Source of the DNA: Pristimantibacillus sp052113225
Lineage (GTDB): Bacteria; Bacillota; Bacilli; Paenibacillales; Paenibacillaceae
Reading direction: 5' to 3'
Length of the DNA stretch: 64,000 bases
NCBI RefSeq assembly: GCF_052113225.1
Contig: NZ_JBFRCT010000004.1
Span: forward strand, 372,001-436,000
The position numbers and the translations under genes were made by a program. Shown here in pieces: positions 42,042-51,226 of this stretch. Numbering within the stretch: the first letter of the stretch is position 1; every line of letters begins with the position of its first letter. The notes beneath the pieces were generated by a model. The model made no database searches. It was not told where the DNA came from and saw only the letters and a program-made list of their open reading frames with translations.

Positions 42042-44795
42042 CTAGACCGATTGAAGCGTTATCGCTTCCAGCTTGCAAGGTCCAGCTTGATCGACTGCTT
42101 CCAAGAAGATTGCAATCTCGCCTTCCTTCTTATCGAACCATACACCTGGCAGATATACAGAATGGGGATTGCCTCCGGTTAAGACTGGCCGTCCTTCCTG
42201 GGAAGGTGTCCAAATCCGTCCAACAAGATGTCCTTCGAAAAACACGGTCAGCTTAAGGCCTGAGCCTGAAACATTTGCACGCCAGCCGGCACCGTTCTCT
42301 GCATTCGATACCGCTCCATACAGCCAAGCCGTTTGACCCGGCTCTAGTTGCAGCGGCAGCTCGACCTCAAGTCCCTGCGTCCGTGTTGCTTCGGCATGTG
42401 CCAGAAGCTCTGGCTCTTCTGCTCCGCTGATGGTCCAATTCGATGCTTGGATACCTTCGTACATGATCGCTCTTCTTCCTGGAGGAAGACCGATAACTCT
42501 CTCAAGGAATATCGCTATTTCCGCCGTCTGTCCAGCCGTTAGGTACGGTGACAGATCAAGATAAGGATCAAACGGATTAACATCTCCTGCGAATCTACCG
42601 TCTACATAAACCTGAGCCGTCGATTGCATTCCTTCAAAATAAAGCGTCCAGCTGTTTGCTTTGTCTCCCGGAATAAAGCTCTTCCGGTAATATTCAAATG
42701 CCGGATGATCTGGTGATAACCAGCCACCTAAGTTCACAACCGGCCATAACTTCCGGTCGACTTCGGCCGTGAGCTCCTCTCGCAGGATGCGATCCGTTGC
42801 CCGATACACACTCCAATTGCGGCTGAGATCATGTTGCTTCGTTACAAGCGACATTCCTGTAAGCCCTTTCATTGCATGAAGCCGTAAGCATGGCAATCTG
42901 GAATCATCAAAGTTCGAGTGGCCCCATATCTCAGTCCGTGCAAGCAGCTTTCCTCGCTCCAGCTCTCCCAATAATGGAAGATAGCTGCTGCTGCCGCCCG
43001 GTACGATCGTCCCTAGGTAAGTGCCATCCGCATAAAGCGATAGGACATCACTGCCGTTCTTAACGAGTACCCCTTGCACTTCGCTCTCACTATGTGCTGG
43101 AACCAATGCCTCATACCATGCGTAACCTCGATAAATCCCGTTTTGCTCCAAGTATGAAGCATGCTCGCTCGACTGCCGGGCCTCTGTAGATGTCATTGGC
43201 TCTGCTGCATCAAAGCTGCTAAGCAGCCAGTTTGTAACTGCTTGCTCTTCCTTCACCAGATTGCTCTCCAGTGAATCAAGAATTGTTAACCCTTCTTCAT
43301 CCATTTCAACCATATAAAGCGCTTTAGATCTATCTTGTATGACTACCGTCAAAAGACTACCTGTATTATCTTTCACGCGGCATACCGCATCCGTCTCACC
43401 ATTGAAGCTGATAATGAGTTGGCCGTCCTGCTGCTCAACCAAACATCCCTCTGCTTCCACATCAACTGCCTCAATACTTAGCTGAATTTGTCCTGCACCT
43501 TCTGTATGGAATGCGAGACTCAGCTTGCCTGCAGCAGATTTTGCGAAGTACAGTTCGGCCGTCGATTGCTCCAGCGTTCCTTCCATTCCCCAACTTGTGA
43601 GCGGAAGCTGCAACGGTAATGCAAGTGAGCTTCCACCACGTAGGGTAAAGCAGCCACCATCACCATGAGTAATCAGCTTATCCTGGTCATCCAGATTGGT
43701 GAAGAATAACAATTTACCGCCATCCTTCAATTCCAATGCATAAGGGCCAGCGATGTTATCGCGAAGCTCTCCAACTGCTCCAACTGCTTTTGCCTCAGCC
43801 AGCTTTCTTCCATAAGTCTCAATCAGTCGGCCAAGCAGCCGTCCCTCATAAGCTTCGTCCCGAATATGTCCTTCCGGCGAAATCATTCCTCCGAAGTCAT
43901 AATCGGATGTCATGAAAGCAAGCGGCTTACCCCAGTTATTCGTCGCATTCGTGAATCCGAAGTCCGTGCCTGATACCTGAAGATAAGGACCAAGAAGCTT
44001 GGCACCACATCCCATCAAGCGGCGAAGCAGGTAATGCGCTCGGTTCGTCTCCGTAACGAGCAGCGGATACCCCAGCTCCTCCATGATTCCTCCGTAATGA
44101 AGAACCTTCTGCTCGAATTCAGGATCACGGTTATCCGGGTAAAAGTTGCAGGTTGGAGCAACACCTTCTGCAATTCCAGTTGCCTGCAGCAAACCTCCTT
44201 GACCAGCACATGCGAACAGCGGAACTGTAATGCCATGGCTTAGGGTCAAATCACGTAAGGCGCCGATATAACCTTTTGGATCCTTGCAATCGTAGAAGTC
44301 CAGCTCATTATCGAGTTGAACCGCTATAACGGTTCCGCCTTCGCCGGCTTGATAAGCTTTTAGAAGAGGCATAATGCGGTCGAACCAAGCGGCTACTCGA
44401 CTGAGAAACACCGGATCATTCTGGCGAATGTCAATTCCTTGAGCTTGTAGGTACGCTGGCAGCGCACCGCCATCCCACTCCGAGCAAATGTATGGTCCCG
44501 GTCTAGCGATTACCCAAAGTCCTGCATCGCTTGCAGCGGACAAGAAAGCTTCAACATCCCGCTCTTCTGCGAAATCCCATTCGCCTTCTCTCAGCTCGTG
44601 GTAGTTCCAAGGGAAATATACATCGATACTGTTGTAGCCATAAGCCTTCAGCTGTTCCATTCTTTCCTTCCACAGCTTCCTTGGAATTCGGAAATAAAAG
44701 AGCGATGCGCTAAGTAAGAACCTCGGCTCTCCATGTATGCGTACTGCACTAGCTTCGAATTGAACAGCCGATATTGCCTGTGTATCTAAGCTCAT
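42042..44795 (-). CDS. Beta-galactosidase, glycoside hydrolase family 35
   Basis: Cleaves terminal beta-galactose; no signal peptide, so acts on imported oligosaccharides. 917 residues: N-terminal TIM barrel with GPYICSEWDGGALP, acid/base Glu164 in VQLDNELDF and probable nucleophile Glu249 in PLLVTETNR, then several beta domains ending in jelly-roll folds (YFEGMQSTAQVYVDGRFAGDVNPFDPY). Follows the LacI gene with its own cre-overlapped promoter and precedes the LplB permease gene. Confidence 0.92.
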   Translation of the reverse strand: MSLDTQAISAVQFEASAVRIHGEPRFLLSASLFYFRIPRKLWKERMEQLKAYGYNSIDVYFPWNYHELREGEWDFAEERDVEAFLSAASDAGLWVIARPGPYICSEWDGGALPAYLQAQGIDIRQNDPVFLSRVAAWFDRIMPLLKAYQAGEGGTVIAVQLDNELDFYDCKDPKGYIGALRDLTLSHGITVPLFACAGQGGLLQATGIAEGVAPTCNFYPDNRDPEFEQKVLHYGGIMEELGYPLLVTETNRAHYLLRRLMGCGAKLLGPYLQVSGTDFGFTNATNNWGKPLAFMTSDYDFGGMISPEGHIRDEAYEGRLLGRLIETYGRKLAEAKAVGAVGELRDNIAGPYALELKDGGKLLFFTNLDDQDKLITHGDGGCFTLRGGSSLALPLQLPLTSWGMEGTLEQSTAELYFAKSAAGKLSLAFHTEGAGQIQLSIEAVDVEAEGCLVEQQDGQLIISFNGETDAVCRVKDNTGSLLTVVIQDRSKALYMVEMDEEGLTILDSLESNLVKEEQAVTNWLLSSFDAAEPMTSTEARQSSEHASYLEQNGIYRGYAWYEALVPAHSESEVQGVLVKNGSDVLSLYADGTYLGTIVPGGSSSYLPLLGELERGKLLARTEIWGHSNFDDSRLPCLRLHAMKGLTGMSLVTKQHDLSRNWSVYRATDRILREELTAEVDRKLWPVVNLGGWLSPDHPAFEYYRKSFIPGDKANSWTLYFEGMQSTAQVYVDGRFAGDVNPFDPYLDLSPYLTAGQTAEIAIFLERVIGLPPGRRAIMYEGIQASNWTISGAEEPELLAHAEATRTQGLEVELPLQLEPGQTAWLYGAVSNAENGAGWRANVSGSGLKLTVFFEGHLVGRIWTPSQEGRPVLTGGNPHSVYLPGVWFDKKEGEIAIFLEAVDQAGPCKLEAITLQSV

Positions 44796-44833
44796 GAGAT
44801 AACCCCCGATCTATTGCTATGTATCCCGTTTCA

Positions 44834-44847
44834 TGAAACCCGTTTCA
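44834..44847. promoter_or_regulatory. LacI-type operator 1 upstream of GH35
   Basis: TGAAACCCGTTTCA, the exact reverse complement of the site 123 bp upstream at 44957-44970; a further GTTTCATGAAAC palindrome overlaps it at 44828-44839. Probable site for the LacI regulator encoded upstream. It also resembles a cre site with one mismatch. Confidence 0.65.
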
Positions 44848-44956
44848 TTTTTGGTTAAAATAAAATACACATTAGATCCGACAAAACAATAATTGTTTTT
44901 GATTACGGTATTCTTACGTGCATTCTTTGGGGAAATATGATGATAGCCGGTTACAT

Positions 44957-44970
44957 TGAAACGGGTTTCA
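44957..44970. promoter_or_regulatory. LacI-type operator 2 upstream of GH35
   Basis: TGAAACGGGTTTCA, a 14-bp even palindrome except at the centre, about 30 bases downstream of the predicted transcription start near 45000. Paired with operator 1, it would allow looping repression. Confidence 0.65.
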
Positions 44971-45005
44971 TTTTTGGTTCGGACAGTGGATTACTTGACA
45001 CCTTG

Positions 45006-45035
45006 ATAATAAATCACAATTGAAAGCGTTGTCAA
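45006..45035 (-). promoter_or_regulatory. GH35 promoter with overlapping cre site
   Basis: TTGACA (45030-45035) and TATTAT (45006-45011) on the minus strand are 18 bases apart. TGAAAGCGTTGTCA at 45021-45034 matches the CcpA consensus TGWAANCGNTNWCA at every position and covers the -35, as expected for carbon catabolite repression. Confidence 0.75.
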
Positions 45036-45064
45036 TTAGTTTTTTGAAATATTTTTCTAGAACT

Positions 45065-46120
45065 TCAATTTAGTCCTTTTGGAGGGGCTGTTGATTCTCT
45101 TATTATAAGCTCCGGCCTGATCTTGGTCTTCCTGCTTACCTTATTTTTCGTAATCATCTTGTGCAAATGTTCGGCTGCTGACTTACCTACGTCATAGCAT
45201 TTAAGAGAGACCGTTGTTAGTTCGGGTATGCTGTTCGACGCATATGGAACATCGTCAAAGCCAACTAAAGATAAGTCTTCCGGCACGCGAAGACCAGCAT
45301 TATAGGCTGCCTTAAGAGCACCGATGGCTACGAGATCATTCGCGCAAAATAACGCAGTAGGCCGCTGCGGCAAACTAAGCAGATGATTCATAAACAACTT
45401 CCCCTTCTCAACGGAAAAGCCGCCATCAAGAATCCATTCCTTGCGTACCTTAAGCCCATTCTTCTCCATCGTCTTCACAAAGCCTTGTACACGATGAATC
45501 GAGTTCGCCATGCTCTGGTAGCCGCCGATGAATCCAATATCCCTATGACCAAGGTCAATCAGATGCTGCGTAGCGAGCTCCCCTCCCTCGCGTTCGTCCA
45601 CACAGATCGAATGGATATTCTGACCTGGCAAATGACCGTTAATAAGCAGGGTTGGCACACGTTTGCTTATATCAACCACTTCGGTTACCATGCTTTCACT
45701 AGGCCTCGCTAGATTAATCCGACCGCCAATCATAACAATACCGTCTACCTGCTTCTCAATCAGCAGGCTGAGATATTGTGATTCACGTTCATACTGCTCC
45801 TTCGAATCCCCGTTCGTCGACACCGTATCGCATAGAAAGAACGTGTAACCTTTGCTCCTCGCCTCCTGCTCAAGCCCGGCAAGTACAGCCGGAAAGAAAG
45901 GATTCGTAATGTCCGGCAAAATAATGCCAATCATCCCTGTTTCCTTTTTCGACAAACTTCGAGCTAATGCATTAGGCTGAAACTGGTACTTGTTCATCAA
46001 TTCTACAACGCGATCTCTCGTAGACTTTTTTACAGGGGCGGTGTTGTTCAAAACGCGAGACACCGTTGCAACCGATACATTAGCTTCCTTGGCAATATCA
46101 TACACTGTAACCGGTTTCAA
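45065..46120 (-). CDS. LacI-family transcriptional repressor
   Basis: 351 residues: helix-turn-helix TVYDIAKEANVSVATVSRVLNN, hinge helix PNALARSLSKKETGMIGIILPDITNPFFP, and a sugar-binding effector domain (GFIGGYQSMANSIHRVQGF, ALFCANDLVAIGALKAA, LVGFDDVPYASNSIPELTTV). Likely controls the GH35 and LplABC genes through the two TGAAAC operators between it and GH35. Confidence 0.93.
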   Translation of the reverse strand: MKPVTVYDIAKEANVSVATVSRVLNNTAPVKKSTRDRVVELMNKYQFQPNALARSLSKKETGMIGIILPDITNPFFPAVLAGLEQEARSKGYTFFLCDTVSTNGDSKEQYERESQYLSLLIEKQVDGIVMIGGRINLARPSESMVTEVVDISKRVPTLLINGHLPGQNIHSICVDEREGGELATQHLIDLGHRDIGFIGGYQSMANSIHRVQGFVKTMEKNGLKVRKEWILDGGFSVEKGKLFMNHLLSLPQRPTALFCANDLVAIGALKAAYNAGLRVPEDLSLVGFDDVPYASNSIPELTTVSLKCYDVGKSAAEHLHKMITKNKVSRKTKIRPELIIRESTAPPKGLN

Positions 46121-46257
46121 AATGATTCACTCCCCAATCCATTAGCTGATCAAGATCAACAGTAGAATAGCAGATATTTCAGAAAATAAAAACAATCTCT
46201 TACAATTATTTTCATTTAGTATGAATGGACTATATATTAAATCCCCTTATTCCTAAC

Positions 46258-46300
46258 AAAAAGGCCTGCCCCATTAACTGGGACAGACCTCGTTTTTACC
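46258..46300 (-). terminator. Terminator of the NAD salvage operon
   Basis: AGGCCTGCCCC and GGGACAGACCT form a stem with few mismatches; on the minus strand TTTTT follows. Begins just after the nadE stop at 46304. Confidence 0.85.
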
Positions 46301-46303
46301 CTC

Positions 46304-47143
46304 TTATTTATCAGCAATAGCCTTCCACCAATCATCAAATACTGTTACCGGCTGCTCCCGTTTATGAATCGTACGCGTGTACCAATTTTCGATCTTTTGA
46401 CGGTCCTCCTCTGCGATTTCCTTGCCCTCCAAGTAGTCGTCGATATCGTCGTACGTCACGCCCAGCGCTACTTCATCCGCGAGCTGCGGCTTATTTTCCT
46501 CCAGGTCGGCAGTAGGTGTCTTCAGGTAGAGATGCTCCGGGCAGCCAAGTTCCTTGAGGAGTTGTCTTCCTTGCCGTTTGTTCAATCGGTAGAGTGGAGT
46601 CAGATCCGCCGCACCGTCGCCAAATTTCGTGTAAAAGCCAGTAATCGCCTCGGCCGCATGATCTGTTCCAATGACCAGTCCATTCTCTTCCGCAGCGATC
46701 TCAAACTGCGCAATCATCCGCTCTCTGGCCTTCCGATTACCCTTCGTAAAGTCGCTTAATTCCTTCCCTGTCCGTGCTTCATATTCCGCCGTTCCCGCAT
46801 CTACTGCTGCTTTAATATTGATTGTGATGAAGCCATTCGCACCAATAAAAGCAATCGCATCCTGCGCATCCTGTTCATCCTTCTGATTGCCATAAGGCAA
46901 GCGGACAGGGATAAATCGGTAGGTCTTTTCTCCCGATTCATCGTTCAATTCATCGACAGCCATCTGGCAGAGCTTGCCGGCAAGTGTCGAATCCTGTCCG
47001 CCCGAAATACCCAAAACAAGCGCCTCTTTTCGCGCGAACACCATGTAGTCCTTTATGAAATTAATCGTTCTGCGAATCTCTTCCTGTGCATCAATTTGTG
47101 CCTTTACACCCAATTTATCTATAATCTGCTGCTGCAAGGTCAT
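46304..47143 (-). CDS. nadE: NAD synthase, ammonia-dependent
   Basis: Amidates nicotinate adenine dinucleotide to NAD. 279 residues with the PP-loop LGISGGQDSTLAGKL, VIGTDHAAEAITGFYTKFGDG and KRQGRQLLKELG.P..LYLKTPTADLE motifs; no glutaminase domain, so it uses ammonia. AAGGAGG is nine bases from the ATG at 47143 and only three from one at 47149, so the former is preferred. Last gene of a five-gene NAD operon. Confidence 0.95.
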   Translation of the reverse strand: MTLQQQIIDKLGVKAQIDAQEEIRRTINFIKDYMVFARKEALVLGISGGQDSTLAGKLCQMAVDELNDESGEKTYRFIPVRLPYGNQKDEQDAQDAIAFIGANGFITINIKAAVDAGTAEYEARTGKELSDFTKGNRKARERMIAQFEIAAEENGLVIGTDHAAEAITGFYTKFGDGAADLTPLYRLNKRQGRQLLKELGCPEHLYLKTPTADLEENKPQLADEVALGVTYDDIDDYLEGKEIAEEDRQKIENWYTRTIHKREQPVTVFDDWWKAIADK

Positions 47144-47168
47144 CACCATGCGCCTCCTTCATTTTTGG

Positions 47169-47801
47169 TTAATTGCGGTACAAACCATTCTTCTTAATAT
47201 AGTCATAACAAGCATCCGGCAGCAAATATCTTGGCTCCCCGCCTCGTCCGAACTCATCCCGGATATAGGTCGAGCTGATCTCCATCGCTAGCCCTTTGCT
47301 CATTAGTTGGAAACGGCCATCATCATGATTACGGAGCAATGGCGAACGGGATATTGCTTCCGTCATATCAATGCCATTACGTGCCATTATGATAAACTTA
47401 TTTTCCTCAATCAATTCCTTCTCATGCGACCATTTGCCCTCCGATATATCGACCAGAAGGTCGGCTCCCATAATAAAATAGAGCTCATCCTCCGGGTATT
47501 TCTCACGAAAATGCCGCATCGTATGGAACGTATACTGCATGCCAGCTAGTACATTCAGCTCATACGGATCCATAACGAACTTCGGATTGTCGCCGATCGC
47601 GAGGTTAATCATGTTCACCCGATGCTCATCGGTTGTACTTGTCTTCTTGTCATGCCTCATGCTTGAGGAAGGAAGAAAAATAACGAGATCCAAGCTTTTA
47701 CGATGTGCCACTGTCGAAGCTGTCCATAAATGGACATTCGTAATCGGGTCAAACGATGAGCCGTAAATGCCGATTTTCCGCGGGGCTTTGCTCACTGTCA
47801 T
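47169..47801 (-). CDS. nadD: Nicotinate-nucleotide adenylyltransferase (NadD-type)
   Basis: Forms nicotinate adenine dinucleotide from the mononucleotide and ATP. 210 residues with the nucleotidyltransferase motif GIYGSSFDPITNVHLW (second His present, first replaced by Thr-Asn spacing) and the C-terminal ISSTYIRDEFGRGG motif. Its ATG overlaps the pncB stop by four bases. Because this family also includes other adenylyltransferases, the nadD call leans partly on operon context; a second housekeeping nadD may exist elsewhere. Confidence 0.88.
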   Translation of the reverse strand: MTVSKAPRKIGIYGSSFDPITNVHLWTASTVAHRKSLDLVIFLPSSSMRHDKKTSTTDEHRVNMINLAIGDNPKFVMDPYELNVLAGMQYTFHTMRHFREKYPEDELYFIMGADLLVDISEGKWSHEKELIEENKFIIMARNGIDMTEAISRSPLLRNHDDGRFQLMSKGLAMEISSTYIRDEFGRGGEPRYLLPDACYDYIKKNGLYRN

Positions 47802-49303
47802 TGGGCTTTTGCCACTCCTTCCGCCTTCTCCTTCATCGCATGAATGAGATTCATTTTGTTATCCCAGCAGCGCTGGCTTAGATCAACCGGATAAGCCTCC
47901 GGATTCTGATTACGCTTGTATTCGTCCCACAGAAGTCCCAGATTCCCCTTCGCATAAGCCTGCACCTCGTACAGCTGCGGCAGCTCGTAGACCAGCTTGC
48001 CATCTACGAAAATATCCGCATGAAGCTCCCTCGCCTCATAATTCGTCACGAATTTGCTGATATAAGTGTAGACAGGATGGAACATCTTCAGACGTCCTTC
48101 CTCCTGCGGCTTCTCGTCCTCCAGTGCGATATAATCGCCCTCCGAACGTTGATTCACCAGATTAATAATCCGGTACAGCTTCTTAATGCCTGGTGTTGTC
48201 ACTTTCTCTGGATTACCCGAAATTTTGATCGTATCGACCATATTTCCAGTTTCATCTTCAATCGCCACAATTTTATAGACTGCACCTAAAGCGGGCTGAT
48301 CATACGCGGTAATGAGCTTTGTACCAATTCCCCATGCATCAATAACAGCCCCTTGCGATTGAAGATTCATAATCGTATATTCATCGAGATCATTCGACGC
48401 GTAGATTCTCGTCTGCTTGAAGCCCGCTTTATCAAGCAGCTTGCGAACTTCCTTCGACAGATAGGCGAGGTCGCCCGAATCAAGCCGAACACCTTCGAAC
48501 AAGTCTTTAATATCAAGCTCCTTCACAACTCGAATGGCGTTATGAATACCCGATTTAAGCGTATCGTACGTATCAATTAAGAACACACATTTGCGGTTCA
48601 TCTGCTTCTGGCGTCTCGCGTACCGGAGAAAGGCTTCATATTCATCCAGCATCGCCTGCACCATGGCATGTGCATGGGTACCCGATACTTTTGCGCCAAA
48701 CAGCTTGCCGCAGCGTACATTTGATGTCGCATCGCAGCCGCCAATAATCGCAGCTCTCGAACCCCACAGTGCAGCGTCCATCTCATGGGCACGGCGTGTT
48801 CCGAACTCGAGCAGCGGCGCGTCTTCTCCTATCACATTGCGGATTCTGGATGCTTTTGTTGCAATCAGAGTCTGATAATTAACGATATTAAGCAGCGCAG
48901 TTTCAATAAACTGGGCTTCCGCCAGCGTTCCTTCCACACGGAGAATCGCTTCATTACCAAATACGAGCTCCCCTTCACGCATCGCGGTTATTTTACCGTT
49001 GAAACGAAGCTGCCCAAGGTAATCTAGGAAATCCTCCTCATAACCAAGCTCATCCTTCAAATAAGCGATATCGGATGCCAAAAATTCAAAGCTCTGCACA
49101 AATTCAATGATTTTCTGCAGTCCAGCGAATATGGCATACCCATTTCCGAAAGGCAGCTTACGGAAAAAGAGTTCAAACACCGCTTTCCGCTCACTCATCC
49201 CCTCTGCCCAGTATGTCTCCACCATATTGACCTGGTATAGATCGGTATGCAGAGCGAGGCTGTCGTCCGCATACTGCTTTGTAGTAACCTTCTTGTTCTC
49301 CAT
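47798..49303 (-). CDS. pncB: Nicotinate phosphoribosyltransferase
   Basis: Makes nicotinate mononucleotide from nicotinate and PRPP. 501 residues: DLYQVNMVETYWAEGMSERKAVFELFFRKLPFGNGYAIFAG start, EFGTRRAHEMDAALWGSRAAIIGGC, VSGTHAHAMVQA with the regulatory/catalytic His, and VRLDSGDLAYLSKEVRK. GGAGG is nine bases before the ATG. Follows the nicotinamidase gene by 20 bp. Confidence 0.95.
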   Translation of the reverse strand: MENKKVTTKQYADDSLALHTDLYQVNMVETYWAEGMSERKAVFELFFRKLPFGNGYAIFAGLQKIIEFVQSFEFLASDIAYLKDELGYEEDFLDYLGQLRFNGKITAMREGELVFGNEAILRVEGTLAEAQFIETALLNIVNYQTLIATKASRIRNVIGEDAPLLEFGTRRAHEMDAALWGSRAAIIGGCDATSNVRCGKLFGAKVSGTHAHAMVQAMLDEYEAFLRYARRQKQMNRKCVFLIDTYDTLKSGIHNAIRVVKELDIKDLFEGVRLDSGDLAYLSKEVRKLLDKAGFKQTRIYASNDLDEYTIMNLQSQGAVIDAWGIGTKLITAYDQPALGAVYKIVAIEDETGNMVDTIKISGNPEKVTTPGIKKLYRIINLVNQRSEGDYIALEDEKPQEEGRLKMFHPVYTYISKFVTNYEARELHADIFVDGKLVYELPQLYEVQAYAKGNLGLLWDEYKRNQNPEAYPVDLSQRCWDNKMNLIHAMKEKAEGVAKAQ

Positions 49304-49323
49304 CTCCCATTACCTCCGCTTTG

Positions 49324-50250
49324 TTATATGTTCAAGCCTTCTGCTTCCACAAGCTGAATGCCGTATTGATTAACTAACTCTTTAATTGCAGCTTCCGTCA
49401 GTTGTTCAGTGCCCGGAATCGGGCTCGAGCAATCCGTTAGAAGATGAATGCTGCTCGTAAAAGTCCGGTTCGCCGCATGATGCTCCAGGACATGCTTCAA
49501 AGTATCGAGTACGCAGTGTGATAACGCCTGACCTGCAATATAAATGTTGCTGTATGCAAGCATACCATCGAGGAAAGCTCGATTGGCTTCACTTGCTACA
49601 CCATCCTCCCGATAGAACGCGCCGTACATCTCACTTAAAGGATCCTGCCCTTTCGCCAAAATAACCGGTGTGCTTCTTCTTGTTCCAGTATGGAAGTAGA
49701 CCAGATTCATGAATTGACTTTCGAATCCCACGCCGCTTGTTCCTTCAAGGCAATGATACGGCCAAATTCGGAGCTCCCGCTTCCCGCCGCGCTTCAGCTC
49801 ATGAAGATAAGCTAGGCTCTCTTCCGGCGAGAAGACGGGTGTCCATTCTCCACTTATAACCGACTCAACTGTAATGACCGTCTCAACAGGCTTCGGATGC
49901 TGCCCCTTTCGATCCTTCCACCAGCAAGGATGGAAAATTTGCAGCGGCGTATGAACATCTTTAGTCAGTGCTATTTGTGTGATTTTATGCAAATTTTTAT
50001 ACGTAAATTTCCCAAGTCGAACAGTGTCTTGTACGGAGCCAGGTACGCCTAAATCCCCGCCTTCAATGAAGCTGTTCTGCTGATCGATGACCAGCAGCAG
50101 GCTCCGATCGGTATCTTCGCTTGCTGGTGTAAGCCGCTCTTCAGCCGCTTGAGCCAGCACATCATTAATGGTGATGGAGCTTATTCCGCCAATCTCCTGC
50201 ACTTGGAACAGCCGTTCAAACGGAGTAGTAATCAGATTATTTGTCGTCAT
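49324..50250 (-). CDS. Nicotinamidase-like cysteine hydrolase (isochorismatase fold)
   Basis: Probably deamidates nicotinamide to nicotinate, feeding pncB. 308 residues, longer than usual PncA (about 180-210) owing to N- and central extensions. Catalytic Asp in LLVIDQQNSF, Lys in VILAKGQDP and Cys in AGQALSHCVLDT are present, and WPYHCLEGTSG gives the metal-binding His region. Position at the head of the salvage genes supports the role; a related amidohydrolase activity cannot be excluded. Confidence 0.82.
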   Translation of the reverse strand: MTTNNLITTPFERLFQVQEIGGISSITINDVLAQAAEERLTPASEDTDRSLLLVIDQQNSFIEGGDLGVPGSVQDTVRLGKFTYKNLHKITQIALTKDVHTPLQIFHPCWWKDRKGQHPKPVETVITVESVISGEWTPVFSPEESLAYLHELKRGGKRELRIWPYHCLEGTSGVGFESQFMNLVYFHTGTRRSTPVILAKGQDPLSEMYGAFYREDGVASEANRAFLDGMLAYSNIYIAGQALSHCVLDTLKHVLEHHAANRTFTSSIHLLTDCSSPIPGTEQLTEAAIKELVNQYGIQLVEAEGLNI

Positions 50251-50273
50251 TTAAGAACCTCCCTTTTATTCCT

Positions 50274-50294
50274 TATTTCATGATTTATGAAATA
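50274..50294. promoter_or_regulatory. Candidate NrtR operator upstream of the nicotinamidase gene
   Basis: TATTTCAT and ATGAAATA form a perfect 8-bp inverted repeat with a 5-base centre, between the nrtR terminator and the downstream ribosome site. A related half (TATTTCATGTTTTAT) recurs before nrtR at 51147-51161. Confidence 0.6.
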
Positions 50295-50301
50295 TTATTT
50301 C

Positions 50302-50330
50302 TAAAAAGAACAGGTATTGTGACAATACCC
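50302..50330 (-). terminator. Terminator or attenuator after nrtR
   Basis: GGTATTG and CAATACC stem with a 3-base loop; on the minus strand TGTTCTTTTT follows. It lies immediately after the nrtR stop codon and would partly uncouple nrtR from the salvage genes. Confidence 0.65.
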
Positions 50331-51131
50331 TTAGAAGTAGATGGACTCCAGTGGTTCACCTTCTTTGAACCGGTATAAATTTGATGGCCGCTTGGAGTTT
50401 CTTGATGTAGTTTTTGTCTCGCCATCTGTCCTCACAACTTCGATGAATGGGAGTCTTTCTGCACGATTGCGGAACGTCGAATATTTTGCAACCTTTGGGC
50501 TGTCCGTGACAGTCAGGAGCACGCTTTGTAATTCACTTAATGTAAATTCTTGCGGCAGGAAGTTGCGTGCAACCGTAGAGAGCAGCATATGCTGACGAAT
50601 TATTTTGTACGCATCCTGGATGACTTCACGGTGGTCAAAGGCCAGATTCAGCTCCTTGAGCTCCTCGATCGTGAACAAGGCAACATCCTCAGCATCATCC
50701 GCCGCTTTGCGTTTCTCCAGATAATCTTCCGGAACGATGGCGTAATGGGCGTTGGATATAATCCAGCCTCTCTTATCTCGGCCAAGCTTATCATAGACAC
50801 CGTAGTGTTGGATGTGAATGCCCTCAACTCCCGTCTCCTCCGATAACTCACGCTTTGCTGCTTCATAGGCAATTTCTTCAGGATCGATAAACCCTCCTGG
50901 CAGTGCCCATTTCCCACCTTCAATATTCGGGTTTCCTTCACCATCAAGCTGAGCCCGGCGAATCAGCATCAGCTTAAGTATCCTCTTTGGCGGTTTATTG
51001 GGAGCGATTGGCTCGCTAATGATTGTAAATACGGCAATATCACTTGTATAGCCATCTGGTGTCCGATATTTCTTCGGATCGTAATGGGCAAGAACTTCTT
51101 CTTCGGAATTGTAGCGTGCCATTTGGGTCAC
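50331..51131 (-). CDS. nrtR: NrtR-type Nudix transcriptional regulator of NAD metabolism
   Basis: 266 residues: an N-terminal Nudix domain (GGFIDPEEIAYEAAKRELSEETGV, intact box) used in NrtR to sense ADP-ribose or related NAD metabolites, followed by a C-terminal winged helix (FTLSELQSVLLTV...VAKYSTFRNRAERLPFIEVV). This two-domain layout next to pnc/nad genes is characteristic of NrtR. It may instead retain ADP-ribose pyrophosphatase activity, or have both. Confidence 0.88.
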   Translation of the reverse strand: MTQMARYNSEEEVLAHYDPKKYRTPDGYTSDIAVFTIISEPIAPNKPPKRILKLMLIRRAQLDGEGNPNIEGGKWALPGGFIDPEEIAYEAAKRELSEETGVEGIHIQHYGVYDKLGRDKRGWIISNAHYAIVPEDYLEKRKAADDAEDVALFTIEELKELNLAFDHREVIQDAYKIIRQHMLLSTVARNFLPQEFTLSELQSVLLTVTDSPKVAKYSTFRNRAERLPFIEVVRTDGETKTTSRNSKRPSNLYRFKEGEPLESIYF

Positions 51132-51146
51132 CTCGATAATATTTCA

Positions 51147-51162
51147 TATTTCATGTTTTATT
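51147..51162. promoter_or_regulatory. Candidate NrtR site upstream of nrtR
   Basis: TATTTCATGTTTTATT repeats the left part of the palindrome at 50274-50294 and lies 16 bases upstream of the nrtR start, suiting autoregulation. The right half is poorly conserved. Confidence 0.4.
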
Positions 51163-51226
51163 ATTTATAGACCCATATTAACATGCTCACGCGCCAAGAA
51201 CAAGAGTTTTTTGGAAAAAATTTCGC

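Noticed and set aside
44834..44847. Second perfect cre site
   Set aside because: The centre is CC rather than CG, one mismatch to the CcpA consensus; its exact reverse-complement partner nearby fits a dedicated LacI operator better.
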